A stretch of 64,000 bases of DNA from Bacteroidota bacterium (GCA_022709385.1 JAKLIX010000001.1:1-64000); one strand, 5' to 3'; positions 32,796 through 42,467 are shown, numbered from the stretch's first letter. Translations and numbers: made by a program. The notes: generated by a model not told the origin, from the letters alone.

Positions 32796-35015
32796 ATGCA
32801 ATCGCTCCGGAACTTGTTCCCCCGCTTCGTCGACAGTACGCTGAACAGTTATTCCCTGGTCTTTTTCAGCAACAATAAGCTTTTTGCACTGATCCTGGTC
32901 ATTGTCACCTTTTTCGACCTTGTGGCTGGTTTGAGCGGCCTGCTGGCTGTAATGGCGACCAACCTGGTGGCTTATCTGACAGGACTGAACACCAGGAATA
33001 TCAGTGCGGGTAACTATGGGTTCAACAGCCTGCTCACCGGCCTGGGCCTGGGATTGTTTTACCAGCCGAACACCGAATTTTTTATCGTGCTGTTTTTCGC
33101 TTCACTCCTTACCCTGCTTGTTACCATTGCCCTGGAAGGCGTCATCGGGAAATACCATCTTCCGTACCTCAGTCTTCCCTTCCTGGCCGGTATCTGGATG
33201 GTACTGCTGTCGTCGCGGCAGTTCGAACACCTTTATCTTTCCGAAAGGGGCATTTTCAGCCTGAATGAAATGTACGCCCTGGGCGGAAGCAACATGGTTA
33301 CTCTTTACGAATGGGTCAACAATATCGACCTGCATCCTTCCCTGGTGATCTACTTTCGTTCCCTTGGTGCGATCCTGTTCCAGTATCACCTGGTTCCCGG
33401 CCTGCTGATCGCCATCGGAATGCTGATCTATTCCAGGACGTCATTCTTATTGTCGCTGCTTGGTTTTTACGCTGCTTACGGATATTACGACCTGATAGGT
33501 GCGAATTTCAATGAACTCTCATACGGGTACATCGGGTTTAACTTCATCCTCACGGCCATTGCCATCGGGGGTTTCTTTCTGATCTCTTCATGGCATTCCC
33601 TGTTGTGGATCCCGCTGCTCACGCCCCTGATCTCGTTTATCATCACCAGTACGTCATCCGTCCTGGAAATATACCAGCTTTCCATTTTCAGCCTGCCTTT
33701 CAATATAATCGTGCTGTTGTTTCTGTACTTCCTGAAATACAGGGAACGATTCTTCAACAAGCCGCAGCTTGTCCTGCACCAATTATATTCACCGGAGAAG
33801 AACCTTTACACCCAGCGCAACAATAAAGACCGTTTTGCATACGACCATTATGTGCCCCTGAGTCTTCCATTTTTTGGTGAATGGGCAGTAAGCCAGGGTC
33901 ACAGGGGGAAACACACGCACAAAGACCAATGGCAGCATGCCTGGGATTTCGAGATCAGGGATGAAAACAAATCCTATCACTCAGGCGACGGCAGCAGGAA
34001 AGAAGATTATTACTGTTTCGGGAAGCCTGTGGTGGCCGCTGCAGACGGCTGGATCACGGAAGCTACCGGCTATATCGACGATAATGAGGTGGGGGAGATG
34101 AATCTTGTCCAGAACTGGGGAAACACCGTCATTATCAGGCATGCCGAAAACCTGTACACCAAGATGTGCCACCTGAAGCAGGGCAGTGTCAAAGTGAATA
34201 AGGGAGATTATATCAGAAAGGGTGAACTGATCGGCGCATGCGGCAATTCAGGGCGGTCTCCCAGGCCCCACCTGCATTTCCAGGTACAGGCAACGCCTCA
34301 TATCGGCTCTAAAACCCTCGATTATCCATTTTCCCATTATATAAGGCATCTATCAGGAACCAACCAGCTTGTTTCATGGAGCAGCCCTGCTGAGGATGAG
34401 ATCATTTCCAACATTCAGGTGGATAAAACCCTTGAGAAGGCCTATCATTTCATACCCGGGCAACGTATCCGGTTTGAAGTGAACAATCCGCCTGCCATGG
34501 CGGGAAAAGCGTTTGAATGGGAAGTGATGACCGATCCTTACAACTACACCTATATTTATTGTGAGGCCAGCGGGAGCAGGGCATATTTCAGGAACCAGGG
34601 ACCCATGCACTATTTCACCCATTTCGAAGGAAACAGGAAATCGTTGCTTTATGCTTTTTTCCTGGCTAATTATAAGATCATGAAGGGTTTTTACAAATCG
34701 ATGGCGATCAGCGACCGCTTTCCGTCGGACCAGCTGGCATCCGGACCGCTACTCTGGCTTCAGGATTTTATCTCTCCCTTCTTTCTCTTCCTGAAATCGA
34801 CCTATGAAATGGAATTCACCAAATCTGAAACAGATCTTGACGGCAGTACTTTGTTCCTGAACAGCGCTGTACGCCTGTCAGCCGGCAGCTACGTCATCCG
34901 TGAAATGCATTTCGGGATTGTGATTGCCGGCAACCGTTTTCAAGGGTTCAATATCAGGCAAAAGGACAAAAACATTGAAACCGGGGAAATCCAAACGAAA
35001 GAAATCAACGACTGA
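32796..35015 (+). CDS. urea transporter-like membrane domain fused to M23 peptidase domain
   Basis: A 739-aa protein. Residues about 15-310 form a urea-transporter-type membrane domain of ten or so helices, with the hallmark NYGFNSLLTGL near 73-83. Residues about 345-510 are a LytM/M23-like domain with HTHKDQWQHAWDFE, VVAAADGWI, NTVIIRH and the HxH motif PHLHFQ (His 492 and 494). The C-terminal 220 residues are beta-rich and unassigned. The M23 part would face the periplasm and could cut or bind peptidoglycan. It is 5 bp after the PLP enzyme gene and overlaps the next gene by 1 bp. Confidence 0.85.
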   Translation: MQSLRNLFPRFVDSTLNSYSLVFFSNNKLFALILVIVTFFDLVAGLSGLLAVMATNLVAYLTGLNTRNISAGNYGFNSLLTGLGLGLFYQPNTEFFIVLFFASLLTLLVTIALEGVIGKYHLPYLSLPFLAGIWMVLLSSRQFEHLYLSERGIFSLNEMYALGGSNMVTLYEWVNNIDLHPSLVIYFRSLGAILFQYHLVPGLLIAIGMLIYSRTSFLLSLLGFYAAYGYYDLIGANFNELSYGYIGFNFILTAIAIGGFFLISSWHSLLWIPLLTPLISFIITSTSSVLEIYQLSIFSLPFNIIVLLFLYFLKYRERFFNKPQLVLHQLYSPEKNLYTQRNNKDRFAYDHYVPLSLPFFGEWAVSQGHRGKHTHKDQWQHAWDFEIRDENKSYHSGDGSRKEDYYCFGKPVVAAADGWITEATGYIDDNEVGEMNLVQNWGNTVIIRHAENLYTKMCHLKQGSVKVNKGDYIRKGELIGACGNSGRSPRPHLHFQVQATPHIGSKTLDYPFSHYIRHLSGTNQLVSWSSPAEDEIISNIQVDKTLEKAYHFIPGQRIRFEVNNPPAMAGKAFEWEVMTDPYNYTYIYCEASGSRAYFRNQGPMHYFTHFEGNRKSLLYAFFLANYKIMKGFYKSMAISDRFPSDQLASGPLLWLQDFISPFFLFLKSTYEMEFTKSETDLDGSTLFLNSAVRLSAGSYVIREMHFGIVIAGNRFQGFNIRQKDKNIETGEIQTKEIND

Positions 35016-36496
35016 TGAAGCTCCGGACTGATCATCGGAAATACCCTTTCCGGCAATGTTTCATTTTACGTTTGTGCATGATGCTGGCAGCCGTCCTGCT
35101 TGTAAGGGGCGGTGTCGCGGCTCAGCCCGGTTCAGCCCTCATTGAGGCCGATGTGGCCACCTACCGACAGTACATGACCGGGCAGTGGGATTCGCTGCTA
35201 CTTACGGGAAACAAAGCACTGAAAGCCGGGATTGAATTCTATTACCTGCATTTAAGAATGGCCTATGCCTCTTACATCCTGGCCGATTACCGCACAGCTG
35301 CCTGGCATTACGGGAGGGCAGCACGTCTTCACCCACCCGACAGCATTACCAGAGAATACCTTTACTATTCCTGCCTGCTTGCCAACATGCTGCCCGAAAA
35401 ACAAAAAGCTGCCGCCTCATTAAGCCCTTATGCCCGAAAAGTAAACAAGATCAGATCGCCCGATTACCTGTCACAGGCCACTTCCCAGGTCACATTCCTG
35501 TTATCGGAAAGTGAAGAAAAAGCCGGGAAAGTCAGCATCGCCGGAAAACCGGATATTTATGGTGAAGTAACAATATACGGCAACAGCCTGTATCTGCAGC
35601 AGGGATTCAGACATGAACCGGCTTCCCGGCTCTCGGTTTACCATCAGTATGGATTCCTGAGCCTTGAAATGGCCAAACGGATCCGGTATTTCCATATGCC
35701 TGACTCGGGTCATGCAGACACCACGGGACGATTCACCCTTAACCAGCACCAGTATTTTATTAATCCTGCGTTTTATGCCGGCAGGGGATGGACGCTGAGT
35801 CCCTCCTTTCACCTGATCGTGCTGGAGGGGAACAGCTTCACCTGGCATTATGCCTGGGACAGCATCCATTACTGGGCAAATCCCGGATGGGACACCATTC
35901 AGAGCATCCGTTACCTGTATTCCTATACTTTTCCACAACAATCACTCGCTCAAACGAACAAGGTTTTTGGTCTGGATATCTCCAAAAACCACAAAAAGTG
36001 GCAGTTCGGATTAAGCGGAACATACTCCGACCTTCTTTCGGAAAAGCAGTCGCAGTTAACAGGCCATGCGACATGGTTTCCTTCAGGCAATACCCGTACC
36101 TACCTGAATATCCGGGTGTCCCGGATTATCAGGGAGGTGGATCCAGGCAAAACGCTTGATTTTTCAGCGAGTGAATCCAGGTGGATCGCCGGCTGCTACG
36201 GGGGTAAACAGCTCAGCCGGAATACCTGGCTGGAAGCTCATTTTATCCTGGGCGATCAAAGCCTGTCGAATGAATATAACGGAGCCATTGTATACAACAG
36301 CCCGGAACCCACACGTTATAAAACCGGGCTCAGTACTTATACCATGCTTTCCGGGAAAATGCAATTATCTTTACACTACCGTTTCATTGCACGCAAGGGT
36401 ACCTGCTGGTACTACTCCAATGAAGGCAGGATTAAAGATGCAAGCTATTATTATTCAACCCACAGTATTACAGGAGGTATTCAATGGAAAATTTAA
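35015..36496 (+). CDS. predicted outer-membrane beta-barrel protein with TPR-like N-terminus
   Basis: A 493-aa exported protein with a signal region (MMLAAVLLVRGGVAA, cleavage near AQP). The N-terminal 150 residues are helical and TPR-like (YRTAAWHYGRAARLHPP). The rest alternates short amphipathic strands rich in Tyr, Trp and Ser, and it ends in an aromatic strand, ITGGIQWKI, as expected for an outer-membrane barrel. I do not recognise a named family. It overlaps the next gene by 13 bp and the previous one by 1 bp. Confidence 0.7.
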   Translation: MKLRTDHRKYPFRQCFILRLCMMLAAVLLVRGGVAAQPGSALIEADVATYRQYMTGQWDSLLLTGNKALKAGIEFYYLHLRMAYASYILADYRTAAWHYGRAARLHPPDSITREYLYYSCLLANMLPEKQKAAASLSPYARKVNKIRSPDYLSQATSQVTFLLSESEEKAGKVSIAGKPDIYGEVTIYGNSLYLQQGFRHEPASRLSVYHQYGFLSLEMAKRIRYFHMPDSGHADTTGRFTLNQHQYFINPAFYAGRGWTLSPSFHLIVLEGNSFTWHYAWDSIHYWANPGWDTIQSIRYLYSYTFPQQSLAQTNKVFGLDISKNHKKWQFGLSGTYSDLLSEKQSQLTGHATWFPSGNTRTYLNIRVSRIIREVDPGKTLDFSASESRWIAGCYGGKQLSRNTWLEAHFILGDQSLSNEYNGAIVYNSPEPTRYKTGLSTYTMLSGKMQLSLHYRFIARKGTCWYYSNEGRIKDASYYYSTHSITGGIQWKI

Positions 36497-37122
36497 AGAA
36501 AGGAATCAGCCACGCTGCCGTTTTAATGACAGTTACCCTGTTTTTAATTTCAGGTACACTCACGGCCCAGGATTACAAGCTGCTGCAACAGGCCTTTAAA
36601 GACAGTTACACTTATGAGAACAACGGAGAATACACCCGTGCGGCAGAGGTTATCAGAAAGCACTATGATGAATCTTCCTATGAGATCAATCTCAGGCTGG
36701 GCTGGGTATTGTACAAGGCCGGTCAGTTCACTGAGTCTTCCTCCTACTACCAGCGGGCCATCAACCTGAAGCCATATGCCATCGAAGCAAGGCTCGGGCT
36801 GACCTATCCCGCAACTTCGCTCGGTCAGAATGAACTGGTTAAAAATCAATATATTGAAATACTTAAAATTGCACCGGAATATACCCTGGTCAATTACAAA
36901 CTCGGCCTGTTGTATTATCAGCGGGAAGATTACGCCAATGCACTGAAGTACTTTGAGAAAGTAGTCAATCTGTTTCCCTTTGACTACGATTCGGTACTGA
37001 TGTTCGCCTGGACTCAGTTCAGGCTGGGGAAACTGCGTGAAGCCAAAGTACTCTTTAATAAGGTCTTGTTGATCAGTCCGAACGACAAATCTGCGCTGGA
37101 AGGCATCAGTCTGATCAAATAA
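36484..37122 (+). CDS. periplasmic TPR protein of the PqqD cluster
   Basis: A 212-aa protein with a signal peptide (HAAVLMTVTLFLISGTLTAQ) and four to five tetratricopeptide repeats covering residues about 30-210, for example WVLYKAGQFTESSSYYQRAINLKP and LGLLYYQREDYANALKYFEKVV. It probably lies in the periplasm and bridges the envelope components of the cluster. The start lies inside the 3' end of the barrel gene, implying coupled expression. Confidence 0.8.
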   Translation: MENLKKGISHAAVLMTVTLFLISGTLTAQDYKLLQQAFKDSYTYENNGEYTRAAEVIRKHYDESSYEINLRLGWVLYKAGQFTESSSYYQRAINLKPYAIEARLGLTYPATSLGQNELVKNQYIEILKIAPEYTLVNYKLGLLYYQREDYANALKYFEKVVNLFPFDYDSVLMFAWTQFRLGKLREAKVLFNKVLLISPNDKSALEGISLIK

Positions 37123-37135
37123 TTCTCAGGGTTTT

Positions 37136-39019
37136 TTGGAAACAGCACCGGCATACAGGCGTTGGCTTACGCGTGAGGTTAAGATCGGCAACCTGCTGAT
37201 CGGGGGTCAGCAGCCTATCCGCATTCAATCCATGACGAATACGCCGACCATGGATACGAAGGCAAGCGTGAACCAGGCCGTACGACTTATTCACGCGGGC
37301 TGTGAATTTGTCCGTATTGCGGTACCGGGGATGCAGGAGGCAATAAACCTGAGTTCCATAAAAGAAGGGCTGGTCCACAGAGGTTATACTACTCCTTTGA
37401 TCGCCGATGTTCATTTCAGCCCGGCCATTGCGGAGGAAGCGGCCCGCAGGGTTGAAAAAATCAGGATCAATCCGGGAAACTACTGTGAGGAAAGGCCAGG
37501 GCTTCACGCCGGATTCACTGACAAGACTTACGAAGAAGCCCGGGAACGGATACACGCAAGATTGCTTCCTTTGCTGGCGGTCTGCCGGCAATATGGTACG
37601 GCCATCCGGATCGGCATCAACCACGGCAGCCTGTCGGAACGTATCATGAATCGGTACGGTGACACCCCTCAGGGCATGGTGGAATCGGCCATGGAATACA
37701 TCCGGATCATCGCCGGGGAAGGCTTTCATTCCCTGGTGATCTCGATGAAAGCAAGCAGCGTCAGGATCAGCACCCTTGCCACCCGGTCGCTGGTATTAAA
37801 AATGCAGGAAGAAGGCTTTAATTACCCCTTGCATCTGGGTATCACAGAAGCAGGGGATGAAGAAGACGGCAGGATTAAATCGGCCTGTGGCATCGGATCC
37901 CTGCTGGAAGAAGGTTTGGGAGACACTATCCGGGTATCGCTGACGGGTGAACCCGAAAGGGAGCTTCCCGTGGCCAGGATGATTGCCGCACCTTACAACC
38001 AAAGAAACGGACCTTACAGCAATGAATACAGCCTGCCATCATATATAGATCCGGGCGTTTACAGCAGAAGGTCCAGCCGCTGGACGGGCAGGATGGGATC
38101 AGGGCAGTCGCCCGCGGTAGTCACCACCTGCCTGGGTAAAGCCGGTTACCGGTGTTATTTCTTTCACCATACGGATTACAAACCTGACTACCTCTATGAA
38201 CCTCCCGGCATCATGCGGTACGAACATCCCCCCGACACCCGGCTGGTAAGACACATCTACGATTACGATCTCAAGCACAAAGCCATTCACCCCCTTGTGG
38301 ATGCCGTCTCCTTTACGAGCCTGGAATCTCTGGATTTACCCAATCCCTGGATTAACCTGGGCAGGACACAATGGCGGGAGGAAACAGCCAGGGTACTGGC
38401 CGGCAAAGCGGATACAGTCCTTGTGATCCACAAAATGCCAGATGATAATATTCACCAGATCAGGCAGTTCATTGGAATGCTACAGAAGCATGATTGCCGG
38501 CAGGCGCTGATCCTGCGCCTGTCTTACCCGGATTATGATATCGACCAGTTTCACATCCGTGCCGCCACGGAAGCCGCATTTCTGCTTAACGACGGTCTGC
38601 CGGACGCCCTCTGGCTTGAGTGGAAACCGGAAGCCAGTTGCAAACTGCCCACCATGGCAGCTTTTGACATCCTTCAGGCTACAGGAGACAGACTTAGCCG
38701 TACCGAATACATTGCCTGTCCTTCCTGCGGCCGGACACAATTCGACATTGAAAAGGTGCTGGCCACCATTAAAGAACGGACAGGGCATCTGAAAGGACTG
38801 AAGATCGCTGTGATGGGTTGTATCGTGAACGGTCCCGGCGAAATGGCCGACGCCCATTATGGTTATGTGGGCGCGGGAAAAGGAAAAGTGAACCTCTATA
38901 AGGGCAAAACACTGGAAAAGTCACGCATTGAAGCGCAGGAGGCGGTGGAAGAACTCATCAGCCTTATCAAAGCCAAAGGGGACTGGAAGGAAGCAGCAGG
39001 AGAAAGCGAAGAAGATTAA
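37136..39019 (+). CDS. ispG: 4-hydroxy-3-methylbut-2-enyl diphosphate synthase, large type
   Basis: Penultimate enzyme of the MEP isoprenoid pathway. At 627 aa it is the large Bacteroidota/plant-type form, with an extra domain between the TIM barrel (about 1-280, IGGQQPIRIQSMTNTPTMDT, HFSPAIA) and the C-terminal [4Fe-4S] domain (about 520-620), whose cysteines are in CPSCGRTQFD and GCIVNGPGE. No ATG, GTG or CTG start lies between the in-frame stop at 37112 and the conserved REVKIG region; TTG at 37136 is the only usual start. It is 13 bp after the TPR gene. Confidence 0.93.
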   Translation: METAPAYRRWLTREVKIGNLLIGGQQPIRIQSMTNTPTMDTKASVNQAVRLIHAGCEFVRIAVPGMQEAINLSSIKEGLVHRGYTTPLIADVHFSPAIAEEAARRVEKIRINPGNYCEERPGLHAGFTDKTYEEARERIHARLLPLLAVCRQYGTAIRIGINHGSLSERIMNRYGDTPQGMVESAMEYIRIIAGEGFHSLVISMKASSVRISTLATRSLVLKMQEEGFNYPLHLGITEAGDEEDGRIKSACGIGSLLEEGLGDTIRVSLTGEPERELPVARMIAAPYNQRNGPYSNEYSLPSYIDPGVYSRRSSRWTGRMGSGQSPAVVTTCLGKAGYRCYFFHHTDYKPDYLYEPPGIMRYEHPPDTRLVRHIYDYDLKHKAIHPLVDAVSFTSLESLDLPNPWINLGRTQWREETARVLAGKADTVLVIHKMPDDNIHQIRQFIGMLQKHDCRQALILRLSYPDYDIDQFHIRAATEAAFLLNDGLPDALWLEWKPEASCKLPTMAAFDILQATGDRLSRTEYIACPSCGRTQFDIEKVLATIKERTGHLKGLKIAVMGCIVNGPGEMADAHYGYVGAGKGKVNLYKGKTLEKSRIEAQEAVEELISLIKAKGDWKEAAGESEED

Positions 39020-39027
39020 ATCCGTCC

Positions 39028-40416
39028 TTATTGCACCAGCAGTTTCGCCTGACCGGTGAATCCGGCGCAAGTCAGGCTTATAAAATAACATCCCGGTTCA
39101 AGGGTGGATATATCCAGCCTGATCCTGTCTCCGGCAAGGTTTTCAAGCCTGCTTGTTTCCACCCCGTCGGTACGGTACACCCTCACCTCCGCCTGTTCCA
39201 TCCATTGATGGGAATAAATGAAAACCTCTCCGGATGCCGGGTTGGGCTGGATTCTGAACTGCTTCCCTTCATGCCTGCCAGGCAGCCCTACTGTTGTTAC
39301 TGCCACGCAGTTAGATGTATCGGAACAACCTTCATAAGTGACGATGACGGCATAGTTTCCGTTGGCAGTTGCCGTATAGGTCTGATTGACGGCTCCAAGG
39401 ACAGGAGCGAAGGCATTGTCGCAGTCGACCCACTGGTACTGGGCATTGCTTTGCTGCGAGATCAGGGTTGTTCCCAGCAGGGAAACGGAAGTATTGACCG
39501 GGATCACATGCAGTGTAAGCTCCACCACAGAATCGCATCCGCCAGGCATCGGAAAGGTTTGAGTATACACACCGGACTGAGTAAGATTCTGCGAACCAAA
39601 CACATACGTTTGACCGCTGCAAATGGTGTCTGCAATATAATGCACCGGAGTACTCACACCGTCCACGAAATTGGAAGTGGTGCCCGTAAGGGCAAAATTG
39701 TTCAGGATTCCGTTGAGGCTTCCTGTTGTCGGAAGCAGGTTTGTGATGCCGGTATTGTTCCCGTTTGCAACGCCCTGGTCGAACTTGTAATACAGCAACA
39801 ATCCGGGTGAGGCCGGGTCGATGGCGCAATTATAGATTTCCCAGACTTCGTCCGGTGTCAGGGCAACATTCCACAGGCTGACCTCATCGATCTTTCCCTT
39901 ATGATAAAAATGATATCCCTGAAAAATCATATCCCCGATGAAGAATGTTTGAGATGCACTGCTGATAGTGCCCGATGCCAGGACGTTTCCGACATCGATC
40001 CCGTTATGGTAAAGCCGCAGAAAATTCCCGTCATAGACCATGGCAAAATGGTGCCACTGATAAAGCTGCAATCCGGACATCACCACGTCCGAGACCATAC
40101 CGCCGCTTTCCCTGAACCTTGCCTCCACGATATGATTCCCGTGCCTGATAATGTAAAAATCGGCATCGGTATTGTTCCTGAATCCACAAAATCCGTCATA
40201 ATCAGGAAAAACGATGGTATCATTGTCGGGGTATACCCACAGGGTCATTGAAATGGAAGTGGACCCGGCAATCAAGGCAGAAGCGGAAGGTACGCTGACA
40301 TAGTCATTAACATTGTCGAAATCCAGGGCATTTTGCTGTGCAAATCCGGGTAAACAACCGCATAACACCAAACCGGTGCAGGTTAAACATGTGAATATTT
40401 TAATGAATGTTTTCAT
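39028..40416 (-). CDS. LamG-domain protein with type IX sorting domain
   Basis: A 462-aa secreted protein with a signal peptide (IFTCLTCTGLVLCGCLPGFAQ). Residues about 28-215 form a LamG/concanavalin-like fold (LDFDNVNDYVSVPSASALIAGSTS, HHFAMVYDGN, KGKIDEVSLWN). A middle region holds short Ig-like or adhesion stretches with Cys pairs. The last 80 residues are a type IX secretion C-terminal domain (FRIQPNPASGEVFIY, VRVYRTDGVE, CYFISLTC). It is predicted to be exported through the outer membrane and anchored or released; carbohydrate or cell-surface binding is inference. Confidence 0.88.
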   Translation of the reverse strand: MKTFIKIFTCLTCTGLVLCGCLPGFAQQNALDFDNVNDYVSVPSASALIAGSTSISMTLWVYPDNDTIVFPDYDGFCGFRNNTDADFYIIRHGNHIVEARFRESGGMVSDVVMSGLQLYQWHHFAMVYDGNFLRLYHNGIDVGNVLASGTISSASQTFFIGDMIFQGYHFYHKGKIDEVSLWNVALTPDEVWEIYNCAIDPASPGLLLYYKFDQGVANGNNTGITNLLPTTGSLNGILNNFALTGTTSNFVDGVSTPVHYIADTICSGQTYVFGSQNLTQSGVYTQTFPMPGGCDSVVELTLHVIPVNTSVSLLGTTLISQQSNAQYQWVDCDNAFAPVLGAVNQTYTATANGNYAVIVTYEGCSDTSNCVAVTTVGLPGRHEGKQFRIQPNPASGEVFIYSHQWMEQAEVRVYRTDGVETSRLENLAGDRIRLDISTLEPGCYFISLTCAGFTGQAKLLVQ

Positions 40417-40470
40417 ATTGATTGATATTACTATGAAGATTTAATCCTGGTTACGGCAGCTAAAGTACTA

Positions 40471-41433
40471 TTAATTTGATTGATAGTCGGTCCGGCCTGT
40501 GATAATTTTTACTGCCTGCGGGACGATGTCGAACACAAAGGGCGAATGTCCGAGCGATTCGCCGTCGGCTTCGAGAGAAATCGCGGGTGATGCGGTGACA
40601 AGCACCTTTTTCCCTCTGAATGTCAGCACCTGCGGCAATTTTATAAAAGAGCCGTCGTAGAGTCTGGGTGTATGCCGGATGACGGCCAGGCGGCTTATTT
40701 TGCGGATGACGGTGATATCGAGCAGGCCATCATCGGGAACCGCATCGGGCAGTTGTTTCATACCGGCCCCGTTGTACATGCAGATACCAACATTCATGCT
40801 GAAAAGTTTGAATTCATGTTCCCGCTCATCGATCATTACCCTTGCGTTTGCATAGCGGTATTTAAAAAGGCTGGTAAGCAAGTTGTAAATATACAAGAAA
40901 GCACCTCCCTTTCCCTTGTCTTTCATATCATTGGTGCGTGAAGCGACCATGGCATCGTAGCCCATTCCCGCCATGTTGATCAGATACCTTGTCTGGTCGG
41001 TATCATGGTGGCGGTAATTCACCCTGGCCACGTCATGTATGAAGATGTGTCCACCGGCCACGATCCTGACGGCATCCGGATAGCTGAAGGGGATAGCGTG
41101 GGTTCTGCACCAGTCATTTCCGCTTCCCACGGGGATCATGGCCAGGGTGCAATCAGCCGTTGGTATGATGTCCTGCATCATGATGCCGTTGAGGACTTCA
41201 TTGAGGGTACCGTCGCCTCCAACCACCAGGAATTTCCGGAATCCGGCTGTCAGGGCATCCCTGGTGAGGGTCACGGCATGCATCCTTTCGATGGTAAAAC
41301 GATGTTGATACGCTATCTGGTGCTTCTTCAGAAGCGATTCAATCACGGGCCAGTCGCGCTGTGCCTTTTTCAGACCGGCGTTCGGATTAACGATACACAT
41401 CCAGGGCAGGGTGTTCTCAGGGGATGGAATCAT
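40471..41433 (-). CDS. diacylglycerol kinase-like lipid kinase (YegS/BmrU family)
   Basis: A 320-aa DAGK-catalytic-domain protein. The nucleotide-binding motifs NPNAGLKKA, VVGGDGTLNEVLNG and IPVGSGNDWCRT are at about 17-115, with the C-terminal ISLEADGES strand typical of YegS/DgkB. It phosphorylates diacylglycerol or a related lipid on the inner membrane face. The start overlaps the GT9 gene stop in an ATGA arrangement, placing it last in the envelope operon. Confidence 0.9.
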   Translation of the reverse strand: MIPSPENTLPWMCIVNPNAGLKKAQRDWPVIESLLKKHQIAYQHRFTIERMHAVTLTRDALTAGFRKFLVVGGDGTLNEVLNGIMMQDIIPTADCTLAMIPVGSGNDWCRTHAIPFSYPDAVRIVAGGHIFIHDVARVNYRHHDTDQTRYLINMAGMGYDAMVASRTNDMKDKGKGGAFLYIYNLLTSLFKYRYANARVMIDEREHEFKLFSMNVGICMYNGAGMKQLPDAVPDDGLLDITVIRKISRLAVIRHTPRLYDGSFIKLPQVLTFRGKKVLVTASPAISLEADGESLGHSPFVFDIVPQAVKIITGRTDYQSN

Positions 41434-42467
41434 AAGCCTGAGGAAGGTGTTGATTTACGGTCTGCATGCTGTTCCAGTTTTTCCCTGACCAATTCCGGCA
41501 GGATGTCGTGCATACAATGGCAGAAGCCGGAATGTCTGCAATCGTTGCAATGTTTATCGGTAAAAAGGTATGAAGCCTGTTTGCCGAGGGGAGCCCAGCG
41601 TCCGGGGTGCATGGGTTTGATGGGGGGATAGATGCCGATGGCCACTTTTCCCATGGCGGCGGCCAGGTGGAGGGGACCGGTACTCGCGGCCACCAGTCCG
41701 TCGGCGAGGCCGATAAAACTGATCAGCTCGTCGAGCATGAAGCGGCCAGTCAGGTCATACACATGACGGAGCGAAAAGATCCCGCTGCTTCTGATTTCGA
41801 GGCCTTCCTCCCTGCTTCCGGTCACGAAAATCGTGAAGCGTTCGGGAGGCAGCATGGCCGCCAGTTCCATAAAGCGGTCCATGCCCCATTCCCTTGCACT
41901 GCCTTTTGAAAGGGGATGAAGGATCAGGTTGAAGCGATCCGGCAACAACAGGGACTTCATTCTGGGATCGGCTTCTCTGATCCTGCTGAGCCCGAAAAGC
42001 TCCGCAAATTCCTGAAGTTCCGGAAATTTCCGGATCCCAAGGACCTTAAGGAGTCGAAGGTTAAGCTGTGCTTCATGGAGGACAGACCTTCGCCTTGAAA
42101 GCCGGATCAGCCTGTTGCAGGTATAGTAATGCCAGAGGCGGCCGGTACTGCCTGCACGCAGGGGAATTCCCGTCTTCATGGCGGCCACGGCGATGTCTTT
42201 CCTCGGAAAAACATGCAGTATTGCGTCAGCCTGCCAGGCTTTCAGCCATTCGGTCTGATGCATGAGGCCGCGTTTTTCAACCTCATCCCAGTCGAGGAAA
42301 TCATCCACATGTTCGCAGGCAGCGACCACGGCCCTGGTATATTTCTTCCCAAGAAAAAGAACGCGGCTTCCGGGAAGCTGCTGTTTGATCATCGCTGCCA
42401 CCGGCAGGGTGAGGACCACATCACCGATGCTGTCGGTCCGGCTGATCAGGATGGTTTTTCCTTTCAT
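41430..42467 (-). CDS. glycosyltransferase family 9 (heptosyltransferase-like)
   Basis: A 345-aa GT-B fold enzyme. The N-terminal ISRTDSIGDVVLTLPV and VLFLGKKYTRAVV, the central LHPLSKGSAREW and VTGSREEG, and the sugar-nucleotide region LADGLVAASTGPLHLAAAMGK are typical of LPS heptosyltransferases. ADP-heptose from RfaE2 is a plausible donor. Near the C-terminus a Cys cluster (CNDCRHSGFCHCM) resembles that in many GT9 proteins. Its first codons are part of a 28-bp repeat also found at 44016-44043, marking an insertion upstream. Confidence 0.9.
   Translation of the reverse strand: MKGKTILISRTDSIGDVVLTLPVAAMIKQQLPGSRVLFLGKKYTRAVVAACEHVDDFLDWDEVEKRGLMHQTEWLKAWQADAILHVFPRKDIAVAAMKTGIPLRAGSTGRLWHYYTCNRLIRLSRRRSVLHEAQLNLRLLKVLGIRKFPELQEFAELFGLSRIREADPRMKSLLLPDRFNLILHPLSKGSAREWGMDRFMELAAMLPPERFTIFVTGSREEGLEIRSSGIFSLRHVYDLTGRFMLDELISFIGLADGLVAASTGPLHLAAAMGKVAIGIYPPIKPMHPGRWAPLGKQASYLFTDKHCNDCRHSGFCHCMHDILPELVREKLEQHADRKSTPSSGL

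Noticed and set aside
41497-41545. Cys cluster at the GT9 C-terminus as a novel metal site
   Set aside because: Similar Cys clusters occur at this position in many GT9 proteins, so it is not unusual.
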